Shown: positions 12,180 through 22,529, numbered from the stretch's first letter. The stretch: DNA of 64,000 nt from Odobenus rosmarus divergens (GCF_000321225.1 NW_004450480.1:919980-983979); one strand, 5' to 3'. The notes: generated by a model not told the origin, from the sequence alone. Translations and numbers: made by a program.

Positions 12180-12480
12180 ACTTTCTAGAGTCTTCCCTGT
12201 GACTTGCAGCCTTCCTCCCACTCAGCAAGCCTGTCTTGGAACTCTCTACTTGGCTGCCACACATCTTTCAGGCCAAAGGGAATCCCCTCCCCGCCCATCC
12301 CACTTCGGCAGCTCTGGACAGCCGCGTAGCTGCACCTCTCCTTGCCTGCCATGCTTCCTCTGCAAACCTCCCAAGTTCATGCACATCTTCTCTCCCCAGC
12401 TAGATAAGCTTTTGGGAGACAAGGGATTACTTTACATTTTTTTTGACCCCTCCCCAGCACCCAGCACATGTCCAAGAATT
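12180..12480 (+). mobile_element. Probable L2 3' fragment
   Basis: Pyrimidine-rich text with CTTGCCTGCCATGCTTCCTC near 12341, AGCTAGATAAGCTTTTGGGA near 12399 and CCCAGCACCCAGCACATG near 12452 resembles the L2 3' region. Strongly diverged. Confidence 0.45.
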
Positions 12481-12504
12481 TTCTAGGTTCTCTGATCCCT
12501 TGCT

Positions 12505-12650
12505 AGGCACAGTGTGGTCCACAGACGAGCATCAGCAGCATCACCTGGGAGCTCAACAGAATCTCAGGCTCCACTCCAGATCTACTGAATCAGAATCCCA
12601 TCCCGGAGTGACTCAAGAGCACAGTGCTGGAGAAACATTGCTCAAATCTG
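12505..12650 (+). mobile_element. MER5-type hAT miniature element
   Basis: GTGTGGTCCACAGACGAGCA near 12510, CATCACCTGGGAGCTCAACA near 12539 and TCTACTGAATCAGAATCCCA near 12581 match the MER5-like Charlie family. Terminal repeats are degraded. Confidence 0.6.
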
Positions 12651-12946
12651 CTATTTCCCAGACTCCAGTCATTCACAGCTTCCCTTCAAAGGCTTAGCCA
12701 TTTTTCAGCACCACCTATACTTTGTGTTATTGATATATATTTTTAAATGATTTTACATTGATATTATATCTTGCTTAGCCTTATCCTAAGCAGTAATAAT
12801 CCAGTCTGTCAACAGTTCATTCAGCAAGGCAGAAAGAAATATATTCTTTAATAAGATTTGAAGGTCTAGGTGAAAAAAAATCTGTTGGTATACATTAAAA
12901 TAAATAAATAACCATCAAAGTAAAATGATTCTCCATCCATCATCTA

Positions 12947-13190
12947 AAATTAACTTACACAGGAGCGCCTGGGTGGCTCAGTTGGTTGAGCATCTGGCTC
13001 TTGATTTCAGCTCAGGTCATGAGCCTTGGGTCCTGGGAGGCAGCCCTGCTTCAGGCTCCGCGCTCAGTGGGGAGTCTGCTTGTGTCCCTCTCCCTATGCC
13101 CATCCTCCCCAGCCTCTCCTTGCGTGTGCAGCCACACACATACTCTCTCTCAAATAAATAAATAAATCTTAAAAAAAAATCAAATTAACT
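12947..13190 (+). mobile_element. Carnivore tRNA-derived SINE, full head
   Basis: It begins GAGCGCCTGGGTGGCTCAGT near 12963 and has an A-box/B-box type head, a CT-rich body and AAATAAATAAATAAATC. Target-site duplication AAATTAACT lies at 12947-12955 and 13182-13190. Pol III boxes inherited from tRNA are visible, but it is not a tRNA gene. Confidence 0.95.
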
Positions 13191-13369
13191 CATACACCAC
13201 CAAGGGTACAGCTACCCCACTTTAATAAACACAGCTCTAGGCTTTTTGTAGCTGAATTAGAAGACATCTCCCCAATTCCTGATCCTGTGTCTGGATCTGC
13301 TCCTACCTACCATGGTTGCCCTGTGAGGTAGATGCATCTGCCTGCAAAACACAGATGGCTGTAGGGGAT

Positions 13370-13500
13370 GATGGGAGGCAGAAAATCTGGGTTCTGGCTC
13401 TGCACCATCCTTAATAACTTGACAAATCACAGCCCTCTTTGGGGCTCATTGTGGGTTCGCTGATCTCAAGGTTCCCTTCCATATCTAACAGTATGACATA
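13370..13500 (+). mobile_element. MIR-related fragment, sense
   Basis: AATCTGGGTTCTGGCTCTGC near 13384 followed by AACTTGACAAATCACAGCCC resembles a diverged sense MIR. Confidence 0.45.
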
Positions 13501-13504
13501 ATAA

Positions 13505-13720
13505 ATGATAGCAGAAGCTTCAGAGTCAGAATAACTTTAGGTTGAAATGAAGTCTCCCTTACTTGCTAATTTCATTAAGTCTCCGTTTTCCTCATCTATA
13601 AAACGGGAGCAACAAATGGGCATAACACCCATATCAGAGGATTTTTGCAAGAATAAAGAAAAGCATAGCTGAAAAATGCTGAGATTGAAATCTAGCATAC
13701 ACAGTGTTAAATAAAAAATA
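13505..13720 (+). mobile_element. MIR SINE, sense
   Basis: AGCAGAAGCTTCAGAGTCAG near 13511, TCATTAAGTCTCCGTTTTCC near 13572, CTCATCTATAAAACGGGAGC and a degraded 3' end follow MIR order. Confidence 0.65.
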
Positions 13721-13754
13721 TAACTACTAATATTTTTTCTTGGCCTCCAAAATA

Positions 13755-14000
13755 ATCATAGCTAATATTTATGGGGTATTTAATATGTAGCAGGCACTAT
13801 GTGAAGCACTTTACACTCTGTCCTTTTATCCTCACAATAATCCAATGAAGTAGGAACTTTTATTCTCCCCATTTCATAGATGAGGAAACTGAGGCACAAA
13901 GTGTAAGCCACTTGCTCAAAGTCATACATTTTATAAGTGGTGCAACTGGATTTGAGGACAGGTCCCCTGACTCGAGAGCAGTGTTCATAACCTCAACCCA
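13755..14000 (-). mobile_element. MIR SINE, antisense
   Basis: ATGTAGCAGGCACTATGTGA near 13784, CCTCACAATAATCCAATGAA near 13831 and GATGAGGAAACTGAGGCACA near 13880 give an antisense MIR. Paired with the previous sense copy, it makes a loose inverted pair. Confidence 0.8.
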
Positions 14001-14272
14001 TCCTGCCTTTCTGTAAAATACTGGTCAACAAACAGACTTTGCCAATTCAACAAATACTATGGGACCTTGGCAGAGTAACTCTCAGCACAGGTGAACACTT
14101 GCTGAACATGAGCCAGTCTAGTTACCTTTAGCTCTATTATTATTTATTGAACCTTCACATCTGAACAAGATCCTACTAGGCATTGGGAGGTCCATCGTAT
14201 CCTTCAGTTATGGTGGGGACCTCTTTATTTTTTTTGAATGATTTTTTATTATTAAGTATAAAAGATATTTAA

Positions 14273-14473
14273 AAAATGAACAGGGGTGCCTGGGTGGCTC
14301 AGTTGGTTAAGTGTCCCACTCTTGGGTTGAGCTCAGGTCATGATCTCAGGGTAATGACATTGAGCCCCACGTAGGGCTCCACGCTAAGCACTGAGTCTGT
14401 TTAAGACACTCTCTCCCTCTCCCTCTGCCCTTCCCCACTCTCTGTCTCTCTCAAAAAACAAAATGAACAAAAT
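14273..14473 (+). mobile_element. Carnivore tRNA-derived SINE
   Basis: GGGTGCCTGGGTGGCTCAGT starts near 14284, with a CT-rich body near 14410-14450. The A-rich tail is short. AAAATGAACA recurs on both sides (about 14274-14282 and 14461-14470), consistent with a target-site duplication. Confidence 0.92.
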
Positions 14474-14587
14474 ATAAATATGCAGCTCAATAATTATCTC
14501 CAAGTAAACAGCCATATATCCATCACTCGGTTGCCCCAGAAGCTCCTAAATACTTTCTCTCCCTTCTCCTCAAATATAACTACCATA

Positions 14588-14818
14588 CCAGGGTTTCTCA
14601 TCCCCAACACTATATACATTTGGGGCTGGGTAATTCTGTGCTGTGGGGGTTGTCCTGCACGTGTGGGATGTGTAGCAGCTTCCCTGGCTTCCACAAGCTA
14701 GATGCCAAAAGCACCTTCCCCAAATGGCAACAAGAAATGTTAACAATTTCTCTAGACATTGACAAGTGTCCCCCTTGGGGGCAAAATCACTCCTGGTTAA
14801 GAACCACTGCCCTATCGT
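14588..14818 (-). mobile_element. MER20-like hAT element, antisense
   Basis: CCAGGGTTTCTCATCCCCAA near 14588, TGCTGTGGGGGTTGTCCTGC near 14639, TCTCTAGACATTGACAAGTG near 14750, and TCACTCCTGGTTAAGAACCA near 14788 match the roughly 220-bp family in reverse, at full length. Confidence 0.7.
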
Positions 14819-14977
14819 GACCTTTTTGGTAACAACTTTCTTTGCTTTCTTTTTGACTTTAACCACACAAGCATGCATCCTTAAATATTATCATTTAATC
14901 TTGCCTGGTGAAAGGAATTCTTTATACTTAAATCTATTAAAAAGGCCTCAAATCAGGGCCCCCTAAAATAACCTAGG

Positions 14978-15062
14978 TAGGGTGACCATGTAATTTCTCA
15001 TCCAAACTGGAGGCACAGACATTAACCAGAATTGACCTGGGCAAGCCAGCATGATCACCCTA
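14978..15062. mobile_element. 85-bp miniature inverted-repeat element
   Basis: TAGGGTGACCAT (14978-14989) pairs with ATGATCACCCTA (15051-15062) with 11 of 12 bases complementary. The compact size and terminal repeats suit a non-autonomous DNA transposon. Family unnamed. Confidence 0.6.
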
Positions 15063-16169
15063 CTTCTAGGGAACCTCTGTGTGAGTGAACATTATTCTCA
15101 CAGCCGTACACAATTAGGGCCCCCTTACTCACTGGATAATTGTACATGAAGTGGCAGAGGGTAATTAAAAGCAGCACATCCCCAAGGGCAAAGTAACACA
15201 GACCCAGATAAATATCTCAAGGCTGAGGAGCTGTGAAGCAGAAAACTCATCAGCCTTGGCCCTTATGAAGGTATATTCTTCAAATAATTTGCTGAAAGAT
15301 ACCACTTAAATATCTTTCACCACATTAGCACAACAAAGTGATTAAAATAAATGCCTTCCAAGATTCGAACATAAATGCAAAAAGGATCAAGACCACTCCT
15401 TGTAAGAGGTTTAGGGTCTGTAGTGGATTTTTAATCAATATATCTGTCTTTTTTCCCCTCAGTGTCATTGGAAAATAAAGCAACCCCTACCAATTTGACC
15501 TGCTGTGCATTGTGATCTCCTAAGTCCTGAAACTGACCACGTTAAAAGTGACAACTAAGGCTTTCCTCACACACATGAGAAATCAGATTGATAGCCTATT
15601 TGCCTGAATATAATTCAGCTTGTCCTCCATTCTTTTGGGCATCAAAGAGAACAGAAATCAGCTTTCACGGACTTAGACACTTGTACATTTCAGCAAATGT
15701 TTATTTGACTTCTTCAGCATCCATTTCCCCTTTATCCAGCAACTGTCTTCATCTGGAGGTCCAGCCCTCTGGTGTCCACGGTCCATGTGGTCTGGGTGAG
15801 ACTCGACCTCAAGGCAAAGCCCTCAACCTCCACAGAAGTCATTTGGCACAGGGCTTTCCTATAAACCATGCCCATCAAGCCAATCGGAACTGGTTTTGAG
15901 GCTTTTTGTTCAACAACCAAGCAAAGGAGGCTTATACTTTTTTGTTGGACTTGAACCTGAAATTGTGTAAACCAGCAACTGCTACTGTCAGCTAGCCACC
16001 CAACAAGGAGCCCCATACACAGAGGAAAGAAGAGGAAGACAGAGCTGAAGATGAAAAGAAAGAAGTCAGATTCCGAAGTCATTGTTCAGCCCTGAACAAG
16101 AAGCTCTTGAGGCCAGTTCTGGGTACGTATCCTTCTGTAACTTGAACTTCTATGTATGAAAAAAAAATT
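15063..16169. other. Repeat-poor non-coding sequence
   Basis: No repeat family is recognised. Overlapping frames of 103-116 codons at 15588-16082 lie on opposite strands and lack motifs. Possible conserved regulatory DNA, not shown. Confidence 0.3.
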
Positions 16170-16238
16170 AATTATATTATATATAAGTATATATAATATA
16201 TTATATATATATACACACACACACACACATATATATAT
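16170..16238. repeat. AT-rich and (CA)n compound microsatellite
   Basis: Alternating TATA-type sequence with self-complementary tracts, then (CA)n and (TA)n. Likely length-variable. Confidence 0.95.
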
Positions 16239-16956
16239 CTTAATTCCAACTAAATTCGGTGTTTGTCACTTACTAGGAAAATACATCCTGCGGCAACTTT
16301 TTAGACAGCAACTCACAGTAAGAAATACATTTTATACTACAACCCAGAATGCGCATGCAGTCCAAGAGAGAGAACTGACTCAAAGTTTCATGAAACAACA
16401 GAACACTTACTAGCATATGATGATGCTGATATTTTCTGTCCTGTTATACTTAAAAAAAAATACTGGTTGCAGCCCACTATATTGATTTCATGACCATTTT
16501 AAAAAACACTGCCTTGTGAGATTAGCTTAAAAATTGATTTCACCAGAAAAAGTGAGATAAGAAACATCATGATAATTTCAATCAGATTATTGAGGAAAAT
16601 AGGAGGTGTGGCCCCTAAATCAAGCATCTAGCAACAGAAAATTGCTGCTTTACCATTCCTCTCTGATCTACCCAAGACATGTTGACCAGAAAAGGAAAAA
16701 AAAAATCTTAATGACCTAGAAATAAATTGCTAAAAAAAAAGCATCTCCTAAAACAAAATAAAGCCCATGTCTAAAAAAGCAGAAATGAGAAATACATTAA
16801 GGAAAGAGACAGCCAAGTCCTGTTGCTGAGCTAAGTTACATGATTTATTTATCTATAGGCTGAAGATAGCAATTTCAGTGAACCTCAGCAGTTACTGAGT
16901 ATGTAAAAATAGTGTCTTCATAAGATCAGATCTCTGGGGCAGATGTAGAAGGAAGT

Positions 16957-17011
16957 AGGGAGATAGGAAGAGAGAGAGGTAGGGAGGGAGAGAAAGAGAG
17001 GGAGAGAGAGG
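16957..17011. repeat. Polypurine (GA)-rich tract
   Basis: An almost uninterrupted G/A run built from AGAGAG and GGGAGG units. Confidence 0.9.
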
Positions 17012-17159
17012 TCACTTGCAGTATAAACCTCAAGCCTTCACTTATGTGTATATTGTGTATAAAATAACTACGAAGAGTTCCTGAAATTTTAGGCAATTAC
17101 CACAGGCTGGATAAGACAGGGTATTTTTAACGGTTTTCCATGTACCTTATTTGTATTGT

Positions 17160-17560
17160 CACTTAGCCAAAACTTCCTTTTTGTCTGCTCAGAAGCACCG
17201 CAGAGTCTTGATTAAATCTGTGGCATCAAATGGAGAAGTCGGATTCTCATGCTTGCTAACAACAGAGGCTCGGGCCTATAAACAACTGAGAAAACTTAGC
17301 TGCTTTGACACTCTTGAGGGGCTGTAGCTTTAACTCCTCCCAAATTATTCTAGATTAGGTTCCAGCACAGTTGTCGGCCTGTTTGAGAAGCCACGAACCG
17401 CCCTGCCACCAAGATGAAAGTCCATGAATTTCAAAGCAGAGTGAAGTTTAAGACAATCACTCGCACACCCCGGAAAAGTGACTTCTGAGAATTTTCCCAG
17501 GGAGAATGAAAACCAAACCTCACAATAATGGTATTTTAGGTAGGTTTCTTCATCTTCCAT
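17160..17560. other. Candidate conserved non-coding block near promoter
   Basis: Repeat-free, with balanced composition, 2.0-2.4 kb from the CpG island on the side a minus-strand transcript would enter. Conservation is inferred from texture only. Confidence 0.3.
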
Positions 17561-17728
17561 CATTATACTTTTCAAATACATTCCACCTGCATTACTGAAT
17601 TTAAGCAAATAGTGTTTGATTGATATTTGCAGATGTCAATAAAGATGCGATTAACCTCTCCTGTGTAAGAAGTCCTTGGAATTGCCTGAATTCTTCAGGC
17701 CCTCTTTTAGGAAATGTAAGCACTGTTG

Positions 17729-17764
17729 AAAGGTGGGTGGGTGTGTGTGTGTGCGCGCGCGTTT
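17729..17764. repeat. (GT)n/(GC)n alternating tract
   Basis: GTGTGTGTGTGTGCGCGCGC is an alternating purine-pyrimidine run able to adopt Z-DNA. Confidence 0.9.
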
Positions 17765-18019
17765 GTGCTTTACTTTTTATTACAAAATTCTTGGATATAC
17801 AGAAAAGAAAAAAAGAATCATAGACTCATCAATATAACCATCGCCTAGTTTGTGACATTTAATTTAGAGACCGAAATATAGATACTGAGTGTTTACCTCG
17901 GGTCAGTCTCCATCACGTTATTTAATCGAATGAAAAAATATATGAGGGACTTGCTGTTATTCCTATTACTCTCTTCGTCATCATTAATGCCATCGCTGCA
18001 TATCCCTGTTAGAGGTACT

Positions 18020-18185
18020 GTCATGGTTAACCGCCTGGCATCTGGAATCAGACCTCAGGGAAACTCCAAATCACCAATGTGACTTATGGCAAGTTACTTA
18101 ACCTCCCTCTGGGCTCAGCTTACCACTCCATGGACTGTTCATGATGCCCAAAAAGTGCCTACTGGAACGCCTGACACACAAGAAG
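18020..18185 (+). mobile_element. MIR SINE, sense
   Basis: GGCATCTGGAATCAGACCTC near 18037, AAGTTACTTAACCTCCCTCT near 18091 and a diverged 3' end match MIR. Confidence 0.7.
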
Positions 18186-18875
18186 CTGTCAACCACCATT
18201 CTTAACAGCACGTGTATGGCAGATGAAAGTGCAGCCTGAGGAGGTTAAGCAAGGCGAAGCTGCTTTTCTTCTCCAGATATTTGATTTGGAAGTTCCACAG
18301 ATGCATTCTCTTTGGGACAGAAAACAGCATGTCCGGAATTGCGCGAAAATCTTGTATACATCCTCCAAATGGGTCGGTAAATTTCTGGGGCAAACACTAG
18401 CTAACCCTGAAGGCTCAACCAGCTTTCCGGAGAGGCTGCTTGCTGTCAGGACTCCCCAGTCTTTCTTCTGAAGGGGCCACCTTCCAGATGCAGCCCTCTG
18501 GGTACCAGCAAGCACACCAAGTTGGTTCGCAAAGTTCAGAGGAGTTGGCTCTGGTATGTTCACAAGTCCTAGCAGATCGCAGGAATGTTCGGGATAATTA
18601 TTACCGCACCCAGGAGCGCCCAGCCCAACCCTCTCACATCTGGAAGGAAGCGGCCACACAAAGGAGAGCAAGGGAGACCTCTTCCTGCGGCTGCTTTCTC
18701 AGGCTCCGGGAAGATTTCGGAGAAGCTCTCAACCCCTTTTGTCAACAACACCAACCACTACTCAGCAGTATCCTTCAGAGCACAGGTCATTCAATGCAAA
18801 GGAAGAGTTTATCTTCCAGTCCAAACCGAATGGCATTTCGCAAAATATCATCTTTGTCCCCTCCCCTTGACCCAG
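18186..18875. other. Promoter-proximal repeat-free region
   Basis: No repeats are seen. Frames of 160 and 167 codons overlap on opposite strands with no recognised domain. The region leads into the CpG island and may hold promoter-proximal regulatory sequence. Confidence 0.35.
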
Positions 18876-18935
18876 ACGCGCGCACACACACACATATATA
18901 CACGCGCCCGCGCGCACACACACAGACACACACAC
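18876..18935. repeat. (CA)n/(CG)n microsatellite beside CpG island
   Basis: Alternating CACA, CGCG and TATA blocks. It accounts for the repetitive residues seen in overlapping open frames and is a candidate Z-DNA site. Confidence 0.95.
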
Positions 18936-19661
18936 GAAGGTGAAAGGTGAAATACTCCAGAAAACAGAGCGATCCACACGCAAACAGCCTTTAAAAAAAA
19001 AAGGGCAAACAAACCAAGCCCTGAGGATCCTCTGCTAACGCCAGGGATTTCCGCCGCCCCCCCCTCCCCCGCCAGTCCTTGCCCTGCCTTGTTAAAGTAT
19101 CTGGGATTCATCAGCATTTCTCCCACCTCCCACGGACGCGCAACAACCAAAGCACATGGTCCCTGGCGGCGCGTTTGCAAACCCCACCAGCGCCAACGCC
19201 TCGAAACCGCCAAACTTCCCGTCCCCACACCACCAAAGAGCCCAGAGCGCCGCGCCAAATGCCCCAGAGGCTCGGGCGGAGGCAGCCTGCAGCCCGGGAG
19301 ACGTGGGCGGGGTTTCCTGCCCGCCCGAGTGGCGGAGCCCCACACCTCCGCTGCGGGGGGGTCTCCGGACGTGCGCGCTGCGCCCGGGGCGCACGCCTAG
19401 CGCCAGCGGTGGTAGCCGCTCACGGCCGCGCCCCCGCAGCGCGCTAGACCCCCGCGGCAGTCACCAACCTACCTGCTCCGCCGCCTCCTCCTTCGGGCGC
19501 TCGGGCGCTGCCGATCGCTACTTTATTGTCTCTGTGGCTCACCGCGCGGGACCTGGGGACCCGGCTTTGCGCCAGCGCTGCGAGCAACTCCGCTCGGCGC
19601 CGCGCCTTCCCGGGCGCCTGCCTTCCTCTTCTTCCTCCTCTCGGCCCAAGCTCCTGCTCAG

Positions 19662-19667
19662 CACGTG
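19662..19667. promoter_or_regulatory. CACGTG E-box
   Basis: A palindromic CACGTG within the CpG island, the canonical site for MYC/MAX or USF-type bHLH factors. The same bases (CAC|GTGAGC) could also be a weak plus-strand splice donor. Confidence 0.45.
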
Positions 19668-19928
19668 AGCCGCGCAGCCCGACTCCCGGGGTCGCTGGGC
19701 AGCAAGCGCCCGCCGCATCCCCGGCCCGGGGCCGCTCGTCGCCCCCGCCGCCGCTGGCCGCGCGTCCTCGCTTCGGTCCACACTTACAGCTGTGCCCGGG
19801 CCGCCTGCCTCGCGTCCTCCCGTCCTTCCGCCCTGCCCGCTGGCTCTCGCTGTCAGCCCCGGGCTCCCGGCTCCGCTCTCCCCAGCTGCCCCCGCCCGCC
19901 GCCTCTCCGGGGGCTGGGGCGGCCGCTG

Positions 19929-19933
19929 CCAAT
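19929..19933 (+). promoter_or_regulatory. CCAAT motif
   Basis: A CCAAT pentamer (ATTGG when read on the minus strand) in the CpG island, about 140 bp upstream of the best minus-strand donor. Such motifs bind NF-Y; use here is inferred. Confidence 0.45.
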
Positions 19934-20354
19934 GAGACTCGGCTGATGCGCTGTTCCGGCCCAGTCATTGTATCGGGAGGGGAGGAAGGGGAGGGGAGCG
20001 CGAGGAAGGGAGGGGGCGCCCTCGGCCCCCGCCGCGCGGCTGCCGGCTGGGCTCGCCTACCCGACAGAGAAAAGGCGCTAGTGCCAAGGGGCGCGGAGCG
20101 GCTGGCGCGGCCGGGAGTGGGGAAAAGGGAGGGGCACGAGCCCGCCCCTCTCCATCCCTCGCTCCGGGGCAGAAAAGCGCGGGGAGGGACTCGGTTCGCC
20201 TCCCAGGCTTCAAGCACCCCAAGCCCGGACTGCCCTTAGAATAAAGGGGGTGAGGCGCGGGCGGCTGCGGGCGGCACGGGATCTAGTCCGGAACGGGAGT
20301 GGGTCTGGCTAATGACTTGATCGGAGATTCCCGCGAACCTGGTGGCTCCCCTTG

Positions 20355-20462
20355 AAAGAAAGAGAAAGGAGGAGCAAAGAGGGGAGGAAAGAGGGAAAGA
20401 AGGGAGACAGGGTCGTAAGAGAGAAGGACGAGCGAGAAAGAGAGGAAAGGAGAGTCAAAGGA
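20355..20462. repeat. Polypurine tract next to CpG island
   Basis: About 105 bp of almost pure A/G on the plus strand (AAGAAAGAGAAAGGAGGAGC and similar), beginning about 55 bp outside the island. Not a strict microsatellite. Confidence 0.85.
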
Positions 20463-20464
20463 GT

Positions 20465-20620
20465 TAAGAGCCTAGCCTGTGCCTGGCATTTTCCCTCCAG
20501 AACAGTTCTGTGATTCAGGAGTGTTTCGTTACGCTCTATTTACTGACGAAGAAACTCCAGAGGTTAACTCAAATAGCTGATCAATGACAAGACAGAGACT
20601 GCAGCTAGATCTGATGCTGC
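20465..20620 (-). mobile_element. MIR fragment, antisense
   Basis: TGTGCCTGGCATTTTCCCTC near 20478, TACTGACGAAGAAACTCCAG near 20540 and AGAGACTGCAGCTAGATCTG near 20594 follow a diverged antisense MIR. Confidence 0.5.
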
Positions 20621-21234
20621 GTGTGAGGTAGCACGGAAGAGTGGAGGAAGGAGGGAGGACCGTTCTGAAGGATCCGCTCTTGAGACTTTCACATCATCTC
20701 CAAATGAGCTGCCGAGTAGAGAGCGCCAGAGGTGCCCCGTCAGGACCGAAAGAAAATAAATTCCCGAACAGCTTTGAATGTGTGTCCCATTGCCCACCCA
20801 CTTCTCTATACACTATGAATTAATTCAATTTTAAAACTAAACCTCGTTTTAAAAGTTATTGTCCTGAGACTGAACAGTTACAGATACCTCTGCGTTTTGT
20901 CGGAAGTTTAGTTGATTCCTGAATGGCAACCTTGGTTTTGGCATTTGTCCCCCTCCTCTGTCTTCTTAACTTCTTCCTCTTCTCCGTCTCCTTCTTCTTT
21001 TGACGGTCACCAGGCTACAGAAAAGGACCCGGTGCGGGAGGGAAGGCTCGCTGGCTTTCCCAGGCCGTGGCATAGCTGCTGTGGACATGAAGTGGAAAGC
21101 AAGATGTGAAGCAGTAAAGGCTTGAGATGGAGTGATGTATAATATTACAACCGTGTGGTGTGAAGTTTAATTAAATTTTCTTCTGGTGTCGAATGGACTG
21201 CTTGTTTCTAATTAAATAGAATATATTGAATGAA
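20621..21234. other. Non-coding sequence downstream of island edge
   Basis: A pyrimidine-rich stretch lies at about 20950-21000. No exon or repeat is recognised. Confidence 0.35.
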
Positions 21235-21560
21235 TAGCTAACATCTGTTGAGCAGCTATGACATGCCCCCCAGATCTGAGCTAAGTAAGCACTTCACTTG
21301 GTATTACTTCATTTGGTTCTCTTGGGAGAAAAGGGATGGACTAGATGCCCCATGAGTTCAGGGTCTTCGCTGGCCTTGTCCAGCCCCTGCCACACAGCAG
21401 TTGCTCATTCAAGGTCAGTTGACTTAATGGACTTCCATTTTGCAGAGGGGGAAACCTAAGGGTCAGAGAGGTTAACTGACCTGCCTGAGAATAGGAAACT
21501 AGAACGTGGTTGTACCTGTCTTCGAATTCCGATCCGAAGACTCCCTAACCACTGCGCAGC
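21235..21560 (-). mobile_element. MIR, antisense, with internal insertion
   Basis: AACATCTGTTGAGCAGCTAT near 21240 and a later part, AGGGTCAGAGAGGTTAACTG with TCGAATTCCGATCCGAAGAC near 21522, are antisense MIR. The spacing between halves is about 90 bp too long. Confidence 0.6.
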
Positions 21561-21954
21561 ACTGTCTGTTCGGTGTGAACGGCCGCATAAGGGCCCCAGG
21601 TAAGGCAGCAGTGAAACAGTAATGGCTTACTCTGCCCTCATAAGTGCACATAACTTCTTTGGAGAGAAAGTCAATACCTATAGCATGGGCACTAGAGAAC
21701 ATCTCAGGGAGTGTACAGCAAAGTGGAACAATGCAGGGGAAATGAATAGCACAAGGCTGGCCATCCAAAAAGTGCTTGGTGTATGTTTGGGGCAGGGGAA
21801 ACCAGATGCAGACTATTACATGAAAAATGTGATGTAGGTGATGTCGGTAAGGTTGATTTGGTCGGTCAGAGTAGTTTGGAGAGTTCTCTGGAAGAGGCAG
21901 GATATTTACTGGATTTTCTTGAAGCAAAGAGGCTCTGGCTTGACAATGGAAGCT

Positions 21955-22135
21955 TCGAGGCTGTTATAAATGGGTTTGAAGCCCAACTTTTCCAATTACT
22001 CAACCTAAAATAGGGATAATAATAATGCCAGCCTTATAGGGTTGTTGTAAGGATTGAATTAGTTAGCACATAGAAAGCATTTGAAATAGTGTCTGGTACA
22101 TGGTGACTGCCTAATAAATATTAGCGATTATTATT
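21955..22135 (+). mobile_element. MIR SINE, sense
   Basis: GGGATAATAATAATGCCAGC near 22013, ATAGGGTTGTTGTAAGGATT near 22036 and a 3' end of AATAAATATTAGCGATTATT near 22112 are clear. Confidence 0.8.
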
Positions 22136-22284
22136 AAAGGAGAGGGGACAGCTTTCTTTCCAACTTCAACCTTCTGATAAATATTTATAAAATACCCAAT
22201 ATAGCAAAACTTAAAAACACAATGCAGCAGAACAAAGAAACAAAACTTGTTTTCTTTATTCTTACTCTAGTATAGAATTACTAA

Positions 22285-22425
22285 TTCTGGCTGCATATTA
22301 GAAGAGAGGGTTTATTTTTGTTTTTAATAGTTCACATTCCTGGGCCCCGGCTCCAGAAGGCTCAGGGACCAGAAATCTGCATTTTTAACAAGTTTTTCAG
22401 GGGTCCACTTGACAAACACTGCTTT
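22285..22425 (+). mobile_element. MER5-type hAT fragment
   Basis: CTGGCTGCATATTAGAAGAG, CATTCCTGGGCCCCGGCTCC and CAGAAATCTGCATTTTTAAC fit the MER5-like family; ends degraded. Confidence 0.5.
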
Positions 22426-22529
22426 GTTCTTCCTCCACATCCCTCGATGCCTACCCCACCTCATTGACCCAGGGATTTTTCCCCCCACCTTAAATTGTTA
22501 AACTCTTGTGATGAATTAAATCCTGTGTG

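Larger units (their letters stand above)
19473..19990 (-). other. Candidate non-coding first exon(s), minus strand
   Basis: Two good minus-strand donors lie in the island. GTAAGT, a perfect +1 to +6 match, reads from 19787 down to 19782 with the exon ending at 19788. GTAGGT reads from 19472 down to 19467, preceded by GAGCAG, with the exon ending at 19473. They could be alternative first exons of one gene. The upstream limit is a guess based on the CCAAT motif near 19930. A 257-codon minus-strand frame (19444-20217) runs through both donors, but its Arg/Gly/Ala/Pro-rich composition is what GC-rich DNA gives by chance, so I read the exon as 5' UTR. The intron would run toward lower coordinates for at least 19 kb. 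Confidence 0.45.
19040..20300. promoter_or_regulatory. CpG island with likely TATA-less promoter
   Basis: G+C rises sharply and CpG becomes dense across about 1.25 kb, unlike the CpG-poor flanks. GC boxes include GGGCGGGG (19305-19312) and CCGCCCC (20142-20148). A CCAAT motif lies at 19929-19933 and a CACGTG E-box at 19662-19667. No convincing TATA box was seen. This is the expected form of a housekeeping or developmental gene promoter. Bidirectional activity is possible. The gene cannot be named from the sequence. Confidence 0.9.

Noticed and set aside
12963..13050. tRNA gene-like sequence with A and B boxes
   Set aside because: It is the tRNA-derived head of a SINE, followed by a CT-rich body and A-tail, so not a functional tRNA.
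15588..16082. 103- and 116-codon opposed frames
   Set aside because: No recognisable motif; chance overlap in non-coding DNA.
16170..16238. TATA-box cluster as promoter
   Set aside because: It is an AT/CA microsatellite with no initiator, CpG enrichment or downstream exon.
18189..18943. Overlapping 160- and 167-codon frames
   Set aside because: They lie on opposite strands, one runs into the CA microsatellite, and neither shows a domain, signal peptide or splice context.
19444..20217. 257-codon minus-strand frame in the CpG island (and a 237-codon frame on the other strand)
   Set aside because: Both are rich in Arg, Gly, Ala and Pro, overlap on opposite strands, and cross good splice donors. 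GC-rich DNA has few stop codons, so length alone is weak evidence.
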